Shown here: piece by piece, positions 7,125 to 17,562 of the stretch | How positions within the stretch are numbered: position 1 is the first letter of the stretch | Layout of the letters: each line of letters opens with the position of its first letter | Assembly (NCBI RefSeq): GCF_003342675.1 | Contig: NZ_CP031148.1 | Span: 186,001-250,000 of the forward strand | Length of the DNA: 64,000 bases | Origin: Haloplanus rubicundus | GTDB lineage: Archaea > Halobacteriota > Halobacteria > Halobacteriales > Haloferacaceae | Direction of reading: 5' to 3' | Translations under genes and position numbers: made by a program | The notes under the pieces: model-generated | The model's input: only the letters and a program-made list of their open reading frames with translations | Told to the model about the DNA's origin: nothing | Database searches by the model: none

Positions 7125-9893
7125 TTACGCGTTCCGGATCGCCCGGAGCACGTCGGGAGCGTCGTCGAGGGCGTCGTCGAGGGCGTCCACCTCGGGGCCG
7201 CCGCCCTGCGCGAAGTCGGGGGGGCCGCCGCCGCCGCCGCCGACCTGTGCCGCGAGGCGTCCCACGACGTCGCCGGCGTTGATGTCCACGTCGTCGGGGA
7301 CGCCGACGACGAACTGGGCGCTCCCACCCTGGGCACTCCCGAGGACGGCCACCGCCCCCTCGTCGACGATGGCGTTCGCGGTGGCCCGGAGTTCGTCGGC
7401 GTCGGCGTCCATCCGCCGGATCACGGCGCTCACGCCGCCGACGTCGACCTCGTCGGCGTCGGCCGCGGCCGCGCGCACCTCCGCGAGTTCCTCCTTCAGG
7501 CGGTCGATCTGCTTGCCCCGCTCTTTCCACTCCTCGAAGAAGCGTTCGGCCGTGTCGGGCACCTCCTCGGGCGACACGTCGAGGACCTCTGCCGCCTCGT
7601 AGAGGGCGTCCTCCGTGCGCTGGGTCGCCTCGATGGCCGCCTCGCCCGCCGCGAAGACGATGCGCTCGACGCCGTCTTGGATCGGCTCCGTTTTGAGGAT
7701 CTTGATGGCGCCGATGTCACCCGTCTGTGAGACGTGCGTGCCGGCACACGCCTGCACGTCGTCGTCGACGTGGATGAGGCGGATCTGCTGGCCGGGGGGG
7801 ACACCCCCCTGATACAGGTCGAAGCCGTGTTTCGCCTCCGCCTCGTGGCGATCCGGCCACTCCTGGGTGACCGGGCGGTTGTCCGTCACCACCTCGTTGG
7901 CGACGCGCTCGATTTCTTTCACCTCCTCGCGGCTGATGCGCCGGAAGTGTCGCACGTCGAGGCGGGACTGGTCGGTCCCCTTCTGGGCGCCGGCCTGTCG
8001 GACGTGGTCGCCGAGGACCTGCCGCGCGGCGTAGCCGATGACGTGGGTCGCCGTGTGGTGGCGCATCAGGCTGTAGCGGCGCTCGGCGTCGACCCGACCG
8101 CGGGCGAACTCGCCTTTGCCCGGATTGCCGTCCGTGCGGTGAAGGACCACGCCGTCGCGGCGCTGTACGTCTGTCACCTCGACCGTCGTCTCGTCGGTCG
8201 AGAGGGTGCCCGTGTCGGCCGGTTGCCCCCCGCCTTCGGGGTAGAACATCGTCTGATCGAGCACGACGTCGTAGCCGTCCTCGCGCTCGAACACGTCGAG
8301 AACGACCGCTTCGAACTCCGTGCGCTCCTGGTCGTCGTAGAACAGGCGGTCGGTCTCGGGCAGGTCCGCGAGGCGGTCGTCGCGGTCGGCGGCCGCCTCC
8401 GACGCCCCTTCGCCCTCGTGTCGCGCCGCGACCAGCCCGTAGAAGTCGTCGGGCACGTCGACCCTAGCGCCGTGGTCCCGCGCGATGTCGGCGACCATGT
8501 CCGGCTGGATGCCGTGGGAGTCGTAGAGTTCGATCAGCGTCTCGCGGGGGATGGGTTCGTCGCGGGCGGCGTACTCCTCCGCGATGCTCTCGACCTTGCG
8601 GGAGCCGCGTTCGAGCGTCTTCCGGTACTTGCCCTCCTCGGTCCGCACCATGTCGCGGATGGTGTCGCGGTTGGTGTAGCCCAGCCGTTCGGCCTGCATG
8701 TCGACGAGTTCGTCGAGCGGCGCGTCGATACCCAACCCGTCGACGAGGCGCTTGGTCCGCCGGAGCACCATCCGCGCCAGATAGCCCGTCCCGACGTTCG
8801 AGGGGACGATGCCGTCGCCGAGCATATAGGCGAGGGTTCGACAGTGATCAGCGATGGCGTAGATATCCTCGAGGGGTTCGAGCAGGGCCGAGAGACGCGC
8901 GGCGTCGACGCCGAGTTCCTCGGCCACCTGGGAACGCGCCGACGCGAGGTCCTCGACTTCGTCGATGTCGAGATAGCCCGAGAGGCGGGCGGCCTCGCGG
9001 ATGAGTTCCTCCTCCTCCGCGGAGTGATCGATCCCCGCGTGGTCCGTGAGGAAGTCGATCATCTCGGGGTAGATGGCCTCGTAGACGGTGGGGGTCCCCT
9101 GACTCATCCACGTCCACCGCTCCAGCCCGTAGCCCGTGTCGACGATGTAGGTGTCCATCGGGCTGTAGCGGTTGCCGTCTTTCATCTCGTACTCGCCGTC
9201 GGGGTCCTGCTCCATCGACATGAAAACGAGCGTGGCGAGTTCGAGGCCGCGGTAGATCACCTCGAACGCCGGGCCGGCGTTGCCCCCGCCCACCCACGGA
9301 TCCTCGATGTAGGTGACGTCCGCGGGGTCGACGCCCATGTGCTCGAAGAAGCGGTCGCAGTACTCGACCGTCTCGTCTTTCCAGTACACCTCGCCCTCGT
9401 AAGCGTAGTCGTCGGCGGCGTCCTCGCGGGTGTTGAACGCGTGGTGGGCCATCATCTCGAAGGCCATCGTGTGCCGGCCGGTCTTGCCCACGTTGTCGAT
9501 GTCCTGCATCCGGATGCAGGGCTGACTGATCGTCAGGGGGTTCGCGGGCGGCGGCGTCTCGCCCGACGTGACCAGCGGCTGGAAGTCGTAGATGGACGCC
9601 TGCGTCAGGAGGACGTCGTCACGCCAGCGGTTCGCCGCGACGGGGTAGGGATCGATGCGCTCGTGGCCGTTGTCCTCGAAAAACGAGAGGAACGCCTCGC
9701 GCATCTCCTCCAGCGTGTACGCCTCGTCGAAGCCCGGATTGCCGATGAACGCGTAGTCGTCACAGGGCGGCTCGCCGCAGGTGTCGCGCTCGACGCGCGA
9801 CCAGAAGTGTGCGCCACAGGAGGCACACTCCTGTCGAGTGAACCCCTCCTCCTCGAAGTAATCGAGGCGATAGGCGTCTTCGAGTTCGCTCAT
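7125..9893 (-). CDS. alaS: Alanyl-tRNA synthetase (archaeal type)
   Basis: 922 residues from ATG 9893 ([10 protein letters not shown]). It charges tRNA-Ala and edits Ser/Gly-tRNA-Ala. The N-terminus carries the archaeal-type Cys cluster C23, C26, C39, C44 before the class II catalytic core. The editing domain has HHTATH near residue 612 and CAGTH near residue 715, the zinc-binding HxxxH and CxxxH pair. A Gly-rich DHHA1-like C-terminus (a run of six Gly after AAQV) precedes the end AIRNA. The frame continues upstream of 9893 but that part lacks AlaRS content. Normal length for archaea. Confidence 0.97.
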   Translation of the reverse strand: MSELEDAYRLDYFEEEGFTRQECASCGAHFWSRVERDTCGEPPCDDYAFIGNPGFDEAYTLEEMREAFLSFFEDNGHERIDPYPVAANRWRDDVLLTQASIYDFQPLVTSGETPPPANPLTISQPCIRMQDIDNVGKTGRHTMAFEMMAHHAFNTREDAADDYAYEGEVYWKDETVEYCDRFFEHMGVDPADVTYIEDPWVGGGNAGPAFEVIYRGLELATLVFMSMEQDPDGEYEMKDGNRYSPMDTYIVDTGYGLERWTWMSQGTPTVYEAIYPEMIDFLTDHAGIDHSAEEEELIREAARLSGYLDIDEVEDLASARSQVAEELGVDAARLSALLEPLEDIYAIADHCRTLAYMLGDGIVPSNVGTGYLARMVLRRTKRLVDGLGIDAPLDELVDMQAERLGYTNRDTIRDMVRTEEGKYRKTLERGSRKVESIAEEYAARDEPIPRETLIELYDSHGIQPDMVADIARDHGARVDVPDDFYGLVAARHEGEGASEAAADRDDRLADLPETDRLFYDDQERTEFEAVVLDVFEREDGYDVVLDQTMFYPEGGGQPADTGTLSTDETTVEVTDVQRRDGVVLHRTDGNPGKGEFARGRVDAERRYSLMRHHTATHVIGYAARQVLGDHVRQAGAQKGTDQSRLDVRHFRRISREEVKEIERVANEVVTDNRPVTQEWPDRHEAEAKHGFDLYQGGVPPGQQIRLIHVDDDVQACAGTHVSQTGDIGAIKILKTEPIQDGVERIVFAAGEAAIEATQRTEDALYEAAEVLDVSPEEVPDTAERFFEEWKERGKQIDRLKEELAEVRAAAADADEVDVGGVSAVIRRMDADADELRATANAIVDEGAVAVLGSAQGGSAQFVVGVPDDVDINAGDVVGRLAAQVGGGGGGPPDFAQGGGPEVDALDDALDDAPDVLRAIRNA

Positions 9894-10005
9894 TACCACC
9901 TCATTGGCCCGTCTCCGCGTAAAACAGTTCCGGGACCGCTGACTCGGGCGTGATCGACCGATGGCGACGAGGCGCTCATCGATCGTCGACGACGGCGGCC
10001 CCGGC

Positions 10006-10014
10006 GAATATATG
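10006..10014 (+). promoter_or_regulatory. TATA box of the DUF429 gene
   Basis: GAATATATG centred 28 nt upstream of the ATG at 10038, the spacing of a leaderless haloarchaeal promoter. Confidence 0.55.
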
Positions 10015-10037
10015 TCCGTCACGCCCCTCCCCTGCCC

Positions 10038-10757
10038 ATGACAGCCGTCGGCGTCGACTGGGCGAGTGGGTGCTGGGTCGTCGTCGTCCACGAGGGAGAC
10101 GACGCGACCATCACGACCGAACCGGCCATGCTCAACGTGTGGCGCGAGCACGGCCGCGGGGCCGACGCCGTCCTCGTCGACATCCCCATCGGCCTGCCGG
10201 AGACGGCCCCCCGCGCCTGCGACCGGGCGGCCGCCTCCCTGCTCGGCGAGCGACACAGTTCGGTCTTCGACGTGCCCTGTCGCGCGGCCGTCGACGCCGG
10301 CGGCTACGAGGCGGCGCGAGCCGAGAACGGCGGCCGTCTCGGGAGTCAGAGCTGGGGCCTCGTCCCACGAATCCGCGAGGTCGACTGCTTTCTCGACGCC
10401 CACCCCGCGGCCGAGGCGCACGTCTACGAGAGCCACCCCGAGGTGTGTTACGCGGCGTTCGCCGCCCGGACGGACGCCGACGACCCCGGCTCGAAGCGAG
10501 AGACCGAGGGACTGGACGCGCGGCTGGCGATCCTCGACGCCGTCGACGAGGCGTTCGGCGCCGCGGTGCGTGCCTTCGTCGAGGACCGGCGCACCGGCCC
10601 GCAGTGGCACCACCGCATCCAGTCCGGACGCCTCGACGACGTCCTCGACGCGGCCGTACTCGCGCTCACGGCGAGAGGGGGATCGTTCGGCGTCCTGCCC
10701 GCAGGTCGGGACGCCGACGACCGGCAGGTGATCGTCTACCCGGACGACGGGGCGTGA
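10038..10757 (+). CDS. DUF429 protein (predicted RNase H-fold nuclease)
   Basis: 239 residues beginning [11 protein letters not shown]; the early GVDWA and [11 protein letters not shown] (about 50-60) acidic motifs match the DUF429 family, which is predicted to have an RNase H-like fold. Other typical segments are [14 protein letters not shown] and [11 protein letters not shown]. The C-terminal [11 protein letters not shown] segment resembles the last acidic helix of the fold. Enzymatic activity has not been settled for this family as far as I know. Stand-alone gene with its own TATA box, converging on the RFC gene 10 nt away. Confidence 0.85.
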   Translation: MTAVGVDWASGCWVVVVHEGDDATITTEPAMLNVWREHGRGADAVLVDIPIGLPETAPRACDRAAASLLGERHSSVFDVPCRAAVDAGGYEAARAENGGRLGSQSWGLVPRIREVDCFLDAHPAAEAHVYESHPEVCYAAFAARTDADDPGSKRETEGLDARLAILDAVDEAFGAAVRAFVEDRRTGPQWHHRIQSGRLDDVLDAAVLALTARGGSFGVLPAGRDADDRQVIVYPDDGA

Positions 10758-10767
10758 CGGTGATGGC

Positions 10768-13700
10768 TCACTCGTCTTCGAGCGCCAGCGCCGCCAGCAT
10801 CGCCTCCAACTGCACCCGCTCGTTCGCCCCCTCGGTGATGCGGTAGTCGGCCTCGCCGAGCCGTTCCATCAACTGGACGGTCCGGCGGTCGTCGAGGTCG
10901 AACTCCCACGCCGACCGGTGCAGTTGATCGATCACGTCGCCGCCGGCCATCCCGGAGTCGACGAGGAGGGTCTCCAGGGTGGAGCGCGCCCGCGGGAAGT
11001 CACCCTCGATGGCGGCCTCGACCATGGACTCGATCTCCTCGGGCCGGGCGGTACTCGTCACCAGATACACCGCTTCGTCGTCGACGACGTCGCCCGTCGT
11101 CGCCGCCGCCTGGAGCGTGTTGATCACCCGCCGCATGTCGCCGCCGGCGGCGTAGACGAGGGCGTCGAGACCGTCTTCGGTCATCTCGATGCCTTCGGCC
11201 TCCGCGATTTCCCGGGCCTGCGCCGCGATGGCCTCGTCCGGGAGCGGCGAGAACCGGAAGACCGCACACCGGGACTGGATGGGGTCGATGATCCGGCTGG
11301 AGTAGTTACACGAGAGGATGAAGCGGGTGTTGTCGGCGAACTGCTCCATCGTGCGGCGGAGGGCTGACTGGGCGTCGGAGGTGTTGTGGGTCAGAACCCC
11401 GTTGGCGAGCATGAAGTTCGGCGTTCCCTCCATGCTGATGTTGTAGGCTTCGCCACGGTGACTGTAGTCGATGCGGCTGATTTCTGCAGTTTGAACCGCA
11501 CGTAGCCCGCCGTCCGAAAGGACCGCAGGCTCGAACTCCGCTCGTTCGTAGTGTTCGTGATGGGGAAGATCGCCGTCGCCGACGACGACGAACGTGTATT
11601 CGTCGCCGTAGATGTCGAGGAACTCCTCCACCTTCTCCGTCTGTCCCCACAGTTCGGCGACCCCTTTGACCTCGATTATCGTATCGCCGACCAAGAAGTC
11701 GGGATGGTACACCGATTCGGACAGTTCGAACGACGGTTCGTACTCGTAGTCGATGCCCGCGTCCTGCAGCGCCTTTCCGACCTCGTACTCCCAGTCGGAC
11801 CGGACGAGGTGTCCGAGTTCGTCGCTGTGTCTGACGTTCCCACCAGTCGGCTCGTGTCCCTGCAGTGCGTCCGAGACCTTCTGTGCGACCTCGGGATCAC
11901 GCATCGGGTTGTTGTCGCCGCTGATGTCACAGACCGGGTAATCACAGTTTTCGACGCTCTTCTGAATGATCGCGGCTCTCTCGTCGTCGTCCAGACTCGC
12001 CCACCACTCCGCGGAAGAATTCCCAATGCCCTCCTTTACCCGTTCCGCGTCGGCGTCGACAACCCACTCCTCCCACGGAGTCCCCGAGCGCATCTCACTG
12101 ATCGTTTTTCGGACCCACTCGACCGTCTCGTTGTCCATCTCCCAGACGTGGACCCCGTGGAACTCTCCGCCGTAGTTCGGGTTGTTTTCGCCCGCAAGTC
12201 GTCCATCCGAGAGTTTCTCGACGATCTCTCGTCGGCGCTCGTCCGACCACGTCGTCCCGTGCATCGGATTCTTTTCGCCGCGCATGTCTCGGCTGTGCCC
12301 CTCGTCCTTGCAGTCGACCGAGCAGAACCGGCCCGCAGTCCATGCGTCACAGATTTCACACTGCGACACGCCGATGTCGTCTTTGAAATCGGCGATTTCG
12401 TCGCCCGGAGACAGGTCCCGAAGCTCCTTCTCGACGAGGCGGCCGTCCTCGCCGACGACGAAGAAGGGGTGAGTCAGACTCGCCAGTATCGTCCGGCCAT
12501 CTTCCAGTTCGATTTCGAAGAAATCCGCGACGCCGGAGTCGACGAGTGTCCCTTTGTCGGACTGGATCTCGTTCGTCTCGAAATCGACTGACTGGATCGG
12601 CTCACCGTCGTCAGCCACCTCCTCTATCGGTTTTACCTCCGGACTTGACGGATATCCGGTTACGACTTCGGTCCCGGGCGGCACGCACAACGAGTCCGCC
12701 TCGTCGAGGAAGATCACCCGATAGTCGAACCCGCCGAAACTCGACCGCGCGAAGTTCTTGATCCGGTCGCGCACCACGTCGATGCCGCGCTGGTCGGAGG
12801 CGTTGAGTTCGAGGAAGTTGCCCCGCCAGTCGTCGCCGTACACCTCGCGGGCGATGGCCGTGGCGCAGGTGGTGTTGTGCATCACCGACGGCACGCCACC
12901 GGCGACGTAGTTGCGGGTCTCGGGGACGGTGAGATCGTAGACGCGCCGGGGTTCGTCGACCGACTCGACGGATTCGACCTCGTCGAAATAGAGGTCGCCG
13001 CTGGTGAGCGTGTGTAACGTCGTGAGTGCGTCGAGGACCGCCGCGGACGGGAGGCCGGACGCGATCGACCGAACGCGATCCGCGATGGTTCGGAACCGCG
13101 TCAGCGACCCGAGATCGTTGCCACCGTCGAGGAGGCTCTGTACGTCCGTCCCGTGCATGTCCGTTCCGTCCGCGACGTGTGCGTAGGGAACGTCCAGCGT
13201 CTCGATGGCGTTCCGGAGCGTCGCTCGAACGTGCTCGACGTCGACGCCATCCTCGTGAAGCTGATCGAGCAGTTCGACCGTTCGGTCGGTGCTGGGCGTT
13301 CGGCGACCGTCTGCGTACTCCAGTAGTCGGTCGGATCGGACGCCGACCTGCGCGGCGAGGGTTCGTCGCGTCTCGATTGGCTCCAGTTCGCCGCGCGTGC
13401 CGATCCACGTCGCGGGAATCGCAGCGACTGCATCGAGGTCCGCGGCGAGTTCGTCGATCCGTTCGAGCGTCCGCTGTGCGTCGTCGAGACGCGCCGTCGC
13501 CGCGTCGACGAGTTCGTCGACGCAGTCGAGATACTGCTCTCGACCGGGGGTGTCGGGGTTCAGACTGTCGGGGACGTAGTCGCCTTTCGTCAGGTAGAGC
13601 TGCTCACAGAGCGTGTCGACGGCGGCCTGTGTCGGTACCGTATCGTCGTTCGGATTCGGGTCGCGGGCAGCGTTGGTGGCGAGCCGTTCCGCCTTCTCGT

Positions 13701-15123
13701 CGAGCGTGAAGCCGACGTGTTCCGCGAACCGTTCGAGATGGCGGGCGCTGGAGACGTACAGCGTGTGATACTCGCGTGCAGTCCCCGAACCGTTCGTCGG
13801 CGCCTTCCGCTCGCGCTTGCGTCGACTCGGGATGCCGAATCCCGAGAGCAAGTACGAGAGGAGCGTGACGAGGTGTTCGTCCTTCTGTGTCAACTCGATA
13901 ATCCCGTGTTCGGTAACGTGGGCCTCGGCGTCGAAGACGGCACGGAGGAACGCCGCCCGACTCGCCTCGTCGGCGCGGACGAGCGTGGAACCGATGCCGA
14001 CCGTCCCGCCGCCGACGTCGAAACAGGCGCCGAGGAAGTGCGTCAGCGTCCGCGTGTGAAGCTCGCGGTACGGAACGTCGTCCTGTGCTCCCTCACGTGG
14101 TTCGAGACCGAACACCGACTCGGCGACGGTCTCGAACCGGTCGAGCAGGTCGTCGTCCGTGTTGTAGAACTTCACCCGACCGCCGTCGATTTGGGCCTCG
14201 CTCACGGCCAGTCCGACGAAAGACGCCAGCGCAGGCGTGAGTTCCCACGGCGGCGTGATCGGCTCGGAACGCTGGTTGTTCCGGGTGACGTACTGGACGG
14301 CGGTGACGTGCGTGCGTAGTTCGTCGCGGGAAACGTCGAGGCCGCGGAGGTACGACAGCGAGCAGACGGTGCTCGGTTCGTCCAGCGCGGTGTCGAGATT
14401 CCGGCGGTACGATCGGACAGTCTTCGTCGTAGTGCCGGCGGCGGCCGCGATAGTGGCGTCCGATTCCCCACGTCGGAAGCCGGCGACCGCGCGCTTCTTT
14501 TTGCCGACGTAGTTCTCCTCGACCGGGATGTCGTGGTCGGCGGCGAACGACTCCGTGACGTGAACGACGGTTCGGTCACCGTCCATCGCGTCCATCCAGT
14601 CGAGGTGACCGTCGCCCTCGGGCAGCGGCGTTCGGCGGGGACGGACGACGCGGGTCCCGGCGGAGAGGTTGCCGGCACGCACCCACTCCAGTCCGTCGTG
14701 AGTCACGGCCAGGAGTCTGTGTTCCGGCGTTACGGTCAGGTCGTTTCCGTCTCGCGTCGTGACACGGACGAGGTCGTCCGTCGTCTTTCCGAAGACGTGC
14801 GACGGCGTCGTGAATTCGAACGACCCGTCGTCGCGGAACGTCAACACTTCCACCCCCGCGTCCGGCTCTTCGAACCCGTCCACCTCCCCGACGACGTCAC
14901 CGATTCGCTCGACGCCACGGTTCGTCAGGACCGGCGTCTCGCCGGTTACGCACTTGCCAACCCCGGCCGGACCCGAAAACAGGAGGTGCGGAAGGTCGTC
15001 CTGTGCGATGTAGCTCCGCAGGCGGTCGACGATGTCGTCCTGTCCCTTCACGTCGTCGAGGGTCTCCGGACGGTACTTCTCGATCCAGATTTCCCGGCCC
15101 GTCGCCCCCTCGGCATCGCTCAT
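10768..15123 (-). CDS. rfcS: Replication factor C small subunit, interrupted by two inteins
   Basis: 1451 codons. The ATG at 15123 (MSDAEGATG) lies 28 nt from a TATA-like CATAAAC. The exteins total 323 residues, normal for archaeal RFC small subunit: residues 1-57 end GPAGVGK, residues 751-812 run TTCATA to FLDEADSL, residues 1248-1451 start TSDAQSA and contain [12 protein letters not shown] loads the PCNA clamp at primer ends with ATP. Intein 1 splits Walker A between Lys and Thr; intein 2 follows Walker B. Both begin with Cys, end His-Asn, and are followed by Thr. Neither ATPase motif is intact until splicing is complete. The large subunit is not in the window. Confidence 0.96.
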   Translation of the reverse strand: MSDAEGATGREIWIEKYRPETLDDVKGQDDIVDRLRSYIAQDDLPHLLFSGPAGVGKCVTGETPVLTNRGVERIGDVVGEVDGFEEPDAGVEVLTFRDDGSFEFTTPSHVFGKTTDDLVRVTTRDGNDLTVTPEHRLLAVTHDGLEWVRAGNLSAGTRVVRPRRTPLPEGDGHLDWMDAMDGDRTVVHVTESFAADHDIPVEENYVGKKKRAVAGFRRGESDATIAAAAGTTTKTVRSYRRNLDTALDEPSTVCSLSYLRGLDVSRDELRTHVTAVQYVTRNNQRSEPITPPWELTPALASFVGLAVSEAQIDGGRVKFYNTDDDLLDRFETVAESVFGLEPREGAQDDVPYRELHTRTLTHFLGACFDVGGGTVGIGSTLVRADEASRAAFLRAVFDAEAHVTEHGIIELTQKDEHLVTLLSYLLSGFGIPSRRKRERKAPTNGSGTAREYHTLYVSSARHLERFAEHVGFTLDEKAERLATNAARDPNPNDDTVPTQAAVDTLCEQLYLTKGDYVPDSLNPDTPGREQYLDCVDELVDAATARLDDAQRTLERIDELAADLDAVAAIPATWIGTRGELEPIETRRTLAAQVGVRSDRLLEYADGRRTPSTDRTVELLDQLHEDGVDVEHVRATLRNAIETLDVPYAHVADGTDMHGTDVQSLLDGGNDLGSLTRFRTIADRVRSIASGLPSAAVLDALTTLHTLTSGDLYFDEVESVESVDEPRRVYDLTVPETRNYVAGGVPSVMHNTTCATAIAREVYGDDWRGNFLELNASDQRGIDVVRDRIKNFARSSFGGFDYRVIFLDEADSLCVPPGTEVVTGYPSSPEVKPIEEVADDGEPIQSVDFETNEIQSDKGTLVDSGVADFFEIELEDGRTILASLTHPFFVVGEDGRLVEKELRDLSPGDEIADFKDDIGVSQCEICDAWTAGRFCSVDCKDEGHSRDMRGEKNPMHGTTWSDERRREIVEKLSDGRLAGENNPNYGGEFHGVHVWEMDNETVEWVRKTISEMRSGTPWEEWVVDADAERVKEGIGNSSAEWWASLDDDERAAIIQKSVENCDYPVCDISGDNNPMRDPEVAQKVSDALQGHEPTGGNVRHSDELGHLVRSDWEYEVGKALQDAGIDYEYEPSFELSESVYHPDFLVGDTIIEVKGVAELWGQTEKVEEFLDIYGDEYTFVVVGDGDLPHHEHYERAEFEPAVLSDGGLRAVQTAEISRIDYSHRGEAYNISMEGTPNFMLANGVLTHNTSDAQSALRRTMEQFADNTRFILSCNYSSRIIDPIQSRCAVFRFSPLPDEAIAAQAREIAEAEGIEMTEDGLDALVYAAGGDMRRVINTLQAAATTGDVVDDEAVYLVTSTARPEEIESMVEAAIEGDFPRARSTLETLLVDSGMAGGDVIDQLHRSAWEFDLDDRRTVQLMERLGEADYRITEGANERVQLEAMLAALALEDE
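11383..12687 (-). mobile_element. Intein 2 of RFC (Walker B site), with PD-(D/E)XK-like nuclease
   Basis: 435 residues (RFC precursor 813-1247). Splicing blocks: N-terminal CVPPGTEV, block B SLTHPFFV, block [14 protein letters not shown]-terminal VLTHN, next residue Thr. The central insert is not LAGLIDADG. It has a Cys/His cluster (CEIC, then CSVDC near 920-937), three NUMOD3-like motifs ([24 protein letters not shown]) and then a segment with [25 protein letters not shown]. That PD...ExK arrangement is the PD-(D/E)XK nuclease core. The insert is visibly less GC-rich than the exteins. Confidence 0.85.
12874..14952 (-). mobile_element. Intein 1 of RFC (Walker A site), with LAGLIDADG-like endonuclease
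   Basis: 693 residues (RFC precursor 58-750), large for an intein. Splicing blocks: N-terminal CVTGETPV, block [10 protein letters not shown] near 130, block [18 protein letters not shown]-terminal VMHN, then Thr. Two LAGLIDADG-like helices are visible, [13 protein letters not shown] near 296-308 and [12 protein letters not shown] near 390-402, each keeping an acidic residue. An HTH-like segment ([17 protein letters not shown]) lies before them and another ([16 protein letters not shown]) after, perhaps adding DNA contacts. Confidence 0.9.
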
Positions 15124-15146
15124 ACCAGTACGGAGGGGCCGGTTCG

Positions 15147-15180
15147 CACATAAACTCCCCGAGACGGGGAACGTTAAGTA
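15147..15180. promoter_or_regulatory. Back-to-back TATA boxes of rfcS (-) and a 58-aa gene (+)
   Basis: Within the 79-nt divergent gap there is CACATAAAC (15147-15155, 28 nt from the rfcS ATG at 15123) and CGTTAAGTA (15172-15180, 27 nt from the plus-strand ATG at 15203). Both fit leaderless transcription, and the two pre-initiation complexes would be close enough to interfere. Confidence 0.45.
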
Positions 15181-15202
15181 CGCGCCCGGACCACCGGATG
15201 AC

Positions 15203-15379
15203 ATGGCCTCGCAGGGCGATCCGCGCGTGCTCTTCGTGATGAACCTCGTCCTCTCCTCGATATTCGCGGTCGGCATCGTCTGGGGGCTCGACTTCGTCGG
15301 CCTCGTCGGCTTCACCGTCTGGAACGTCGCCTCGCTCGCGCTCCTGTTGATGGCGGTGACGTACGTGGTGACGCGGTGA
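15203..15379 (+). CDS. Small two-helix membrane protein
   Basis: 58 residues, [11 protein letters not shown] start, with two hydrophobic helices ([20 protein letters not shown] and [21 protein letters not shown]). The ATG is 27 nt behind a TATA-like CGTTAAGTA. Very short, strongly GC3-biased, and the kind of conserved small membrane protein found in many haloarchaea; I do not recognise its function. It diverges from rfcS and precedes upp by 76 nt. Confidence 0.7.
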   Translation: MASQGDPRVLFVMNLVLSSIFAVGIVWGLDFVGLVGFTVWNVASLALLLMAVTYVVTR

Positions 15380-15422
15380 GGCGGGCGCGTCACCGACCGC
15401 GTTCCGAGCGCGACGATAGCGC

Positions 15423-15431
15423 GTTTTATTA
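15423..15431 (+). promoter_or_regulatory. TATA box of upp
   Basis: GTTTTATTA centred about 29 nt before the upp ATG at 15456, so a leaderless transcript is expected. Confidence 0.5.
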
Positions 15432-15455
15432 GCCTCGACTCGCGGAGTAGCGTGT

Positions 15456-16130
15456 ATGACCATCGAGGATCGAGAGGAGGCGTATCTCGTCACGCACGCG
15501 CTCGCCAAGGACACGCTCTCGAAGATTCGCGACGTGGAGACGGAACAGGTGGCCTTCCGGAAGGGGCTGGTGAAACTCGGCCGCATCTGTGGCTACGAGA
15601 TCATCGACGGCGCGATGGACACGGAGTACGTCGCCATCGAGACGCCGATGGCCGAAACCACCGGCGAGCGGGTGAAGGGGTTAGACGACGTGGTGATCAT
15701 CAACGTCCTCCGCGCGGCGACGCCGTTCGTCGAGGGGCTGTTGAAGGCCTTCCCCCGCGCCAAACAGGGCGTCATCAGCGCCGGCCGCGACGAGGAGGCC
15801 GGCATGAACGAGGACGGCGAGTTCCCCATCACCGTCGACTACGTGAAACTCCCCGAGATTCGGGAGACGGACACGGTCATCGTCGCCGACCCGATGCTCG
15901 CCACCGGGTCGACGATGTGTGCCGTCCTCGACTACGTGCTGGCGGACGCCGACCCCGAGAACCTCTTCGTCCTCTCGGCGGTCAGCGCCCCCGACGGCCT
16001 CCTCCGGGTCGGCGAGGCCGTCCCCGAGGCCGACCTGCTGACCGTCGCCATCGACGACCACCTCGACGAGAACGGCTTCATCGTCCCCGGACTGGGTGAC
16101 GCGGGTGACCGCGCCTTCCGGACGAAGTAA
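15456..16130 (+). CDS. upp: Uracil phosphoribosyltransferase
   Basis: 224 residues, the usual length. It salvages uracil: uracil + PRPP gives UMP + PPi. The PRPP-binding loop reads [14 protein letters not shown] near residues 144-157, and the N-terminal region with [13 protein letters not shown] and the [10 protein letters not shown] segment are typical of archaeal/bacterial UPRTase. Independent unit with its own TATA box. PRPP would come from the prs gene about 11 kb away. Confidence 0.95.
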   Translation: MTIEDREEAYLVTHALAKDTLSKIRDVETEQVAFRKGLVKLGRICGYEIIDGAMDTEYVAIETPMAETTGERVKGLDDVVIINVLRAATPFVEGLLKAFPRAKQGVISAGRDEEAGMNEDGEFPITVDYVKLPEIRETDTVIVADPMLATGSTMCAVLDYVLADADPENLFVLSAVSAPDGLLRVGEAVPEADLLTVAIDDHLDENGFIVPGLGDAGDRAFRTK

Positions 16131-16231
16131 CCCCTTCCTTTCGCGTCGAAGATCGGCCGACAACGTCCAGTTCGAGCGTCGAAAAATCTCCATCGAAACC
16201 GACCCGGGGACCGCTCTATAGCGCTCGGTAG

Positions 16232-16846
16232 TCATGACAACTCGACCCGGCCACCGGTCGCGCTCCGCAGGCGGTCACGGAGGCCGTCCGCGTCGGCGAC
16301 GGGGACGCGCACCTCGAAGGTCACCCGGGCCTCGTAGGCGGCGTCGAACTCGACGCCCACGCTTTCGAGGATGCCGCGGACGGTACCGGAGTCGTCGTAG
16401 TCGACGGTGGCCGTGAACCGCTCGTGGGGCCGTTCCTCGACGACGCCCGCGTCGTCGACGGCGTCGGCGACGGCCCGCGAGTACGACCGCGCCAGCCCGC
16501 CGACGCCGAGGTTCGGACCGTTCTTGTAGCGCACGACGGCGGCGACGACGTTCCGGAGGTCACGCTGGACGAGGACGTTCAGCGCCGGATCGCCCGACGA
16601 GCCGGACGGCTCGCCGTCGTCGCTGCACCACTCCCGCAGCAGGCCGTCCGCGTCGCCCTCGTCCTCGGGGACGCGGTACGCGGGGACGACGTGGCGAGCG
16701 TCGGGATACGCGTCGTTCACGGACGCGACGAACGCCTCCGCGTCCGCGACGGACCGCGCCGGGCCGGCGAAGCCGAGAAACGTCGAGCCGTTCACCTCGA
16801 CCCGACACTCCCCCTCGCCGGCGACGGTGCGGTACGTCTCGGCCAT
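16232..16846 (-). CDS. IMPACT / YigZ family protein
   Basis: 204 residues. The N-terminal half has the UPF0029/IMPACT signature: STFLGFAGPARS, then ARHVVPAYRV, then GEPSGSSGDPALNVL and RYKNGPNLGVGGLARSYSRA. A smaller C-terminal domain (from about residue 140) resembles the EF-G domain IV-like or ferredoxin-like DUF1949 fold. IMPACT proteins in eukaryotes modulate Gcn2; the prokaryotic role is unclear. Start codon overlaps the stop of the ACT-domain gene upstream, so they form one operon. Confidence 0.9.
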   Translation of the reverse strand: MAETYRTVAGEGECRVEVNGSTFLGFAGPARSVADAEAFVASVNDAYPDARHVVPAYRVPEDEGDADGLLREWCSDDGEPSGSSGDPALNVLVQRDLRNVVAAVVRYKNGPNLGVGGLARSYSRAVADAVDDAGVVEERPHERFTATVDYDDSGTVRGILESVGVEFDAAYEARVTFEVRVPVADADGLRDRLRSATGGRVELS

Positions 16847-17346
16847 CAGAACTCGACCCGGCGGACGTACGGCAGGTCGCGAATCTCGACCAGCAGGTCG
16901 CCGGGGAGGGCAGCGTCGGTGATGACGTACAGTTTGGGGTCGTCGACGAACTCGGGGTCCTCGCTGATCACCTGCCGGATGGAGATGTCCCGGTCCGCGA
17001 TGGCGGTCGTCACGTCGGCGACGATGCCCGATTCCGTCTCGTCGTCGACCCAGACCGTCAGCACGGAGAGGTGGAGGACGGGCGCGAGGTCCATCAGGCT
17101 GGGGATGGCGGTGATGTTCTGAAAGATGCGACGGAGTTCGGGGTCGTCGAGGATGGCGTCGGTCGTCGAGTCGACGACGCGGCGGTCCACGTCGATTTCG
17201 CGGGCGATGCCCGTGTTGGGAATCTCGATGCCGCCGGAGACGACCCGTCCCTCGTCGTTGACGGAGAAGCCCCGTTCGAGCAGGAGTCGGATCACCGCCT
17301 GCTGGCTCGGACTCCCCTCGAATTTCCCCATGATCTCGTCGAACAT
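16846..17346 (-). CDS. ACT-domain amino-acid-binding regulator
   Basis: 166 residues from ATG at 17346 (MFDEIMGKF). The N-terminal half looks like a small winged-helix (SPSQQAVIRLLLERGFSVNDEGRVVSGG). The C-terminal half is an ACT domain (VLHLSVLTVWVDDETESGIVADVT) with the alternating strand and helix pattern used to bind small effectors. This matches the archaeal group COG2150, predicted regulators of amino-acid metabolism. The frame stays open upstream but loses coding character. Directly followed by the IMPACT gene. Confidence 0.85.
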   Translation of the reverse strand: MFDEIMGKFEGSPSQQAVIRLLLERGFSVNDEGRVVSGGIEIPNTGIAREIDVDRRVVDSTTDAILDDPELRRIFQNITAIPSLMDLAPVLHLSVLTVWVDDETESGIVADVTTAIADRDISIRQVISEDPEFVDDPKLYVITDAALPGDLLVEIRDLPYVRRVEF

Positions 17347-17549
17347 TCGTCGTCGGAAGTTGACCGGGACGGTTGATATAGTCTCGGCTCCGATGGAAAG
17401 CAACGAACGGAACAGGATGGCGGCCTCCCGGGGCAGCGGGATTCGGTGACCGTCGTCTCGGTCAGTCCTGGCCAGCACTCGATACGTCCCGTCCCAGCGG
17501 CGACGGTCCGCAGACACGGCCCGTATGCTTATTTGCGAGAGTGGGAAAC

Positions 17550-17559
17550 GTGTTTACAC
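17550..17559. promoter_or_regulatory. Short inverted repeat just before the SDR start codon
   Basis: GTGTTTACAC: arms GTGT and ACAC around TT, ending 4 nt before the ATG at 17563. Its position over the expected transcription start would suit a repressor site. A related GTGTGG-type inverted repeat lies at 19663-19679 in the same gene cluster. Confidence 0.3.
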
Positions 17560-17562
17560 ATC

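Noticed and set aside
7734-9953. 739-codon plus-strand ORF opposite alaS
   Set aside because: It is the mirror of the AlaRS frame, with no start signal or family match; alaS motifs are complete on the minus strand.
9894-10613. Upstream extension of the AlaRS frame
   Set aside because: The extra sequence overlaps the DUF429 gene and has no AlaRS similarity; ATG 9893 gives the standard N-terminus.
12874-14952. Intein 1 region as a separate gene inserted in rfcS
   Set aside because: The frame is continuous with the exteins, and splicing blocks A, B, F and G are all present.
15124-15393. Upstream extension of the RFC frame
   Set aside because: It would run through both TATA boxes and the small membrane-protein gene; ATG 15123 precedes the canonical RFC start.
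17446-17562. N-terminal extension of the SDR
   Set aside because: The extra 39 codons overlap the promoter region; ATG 17563 is better placed, and the SDR already has an extended N-terminus.
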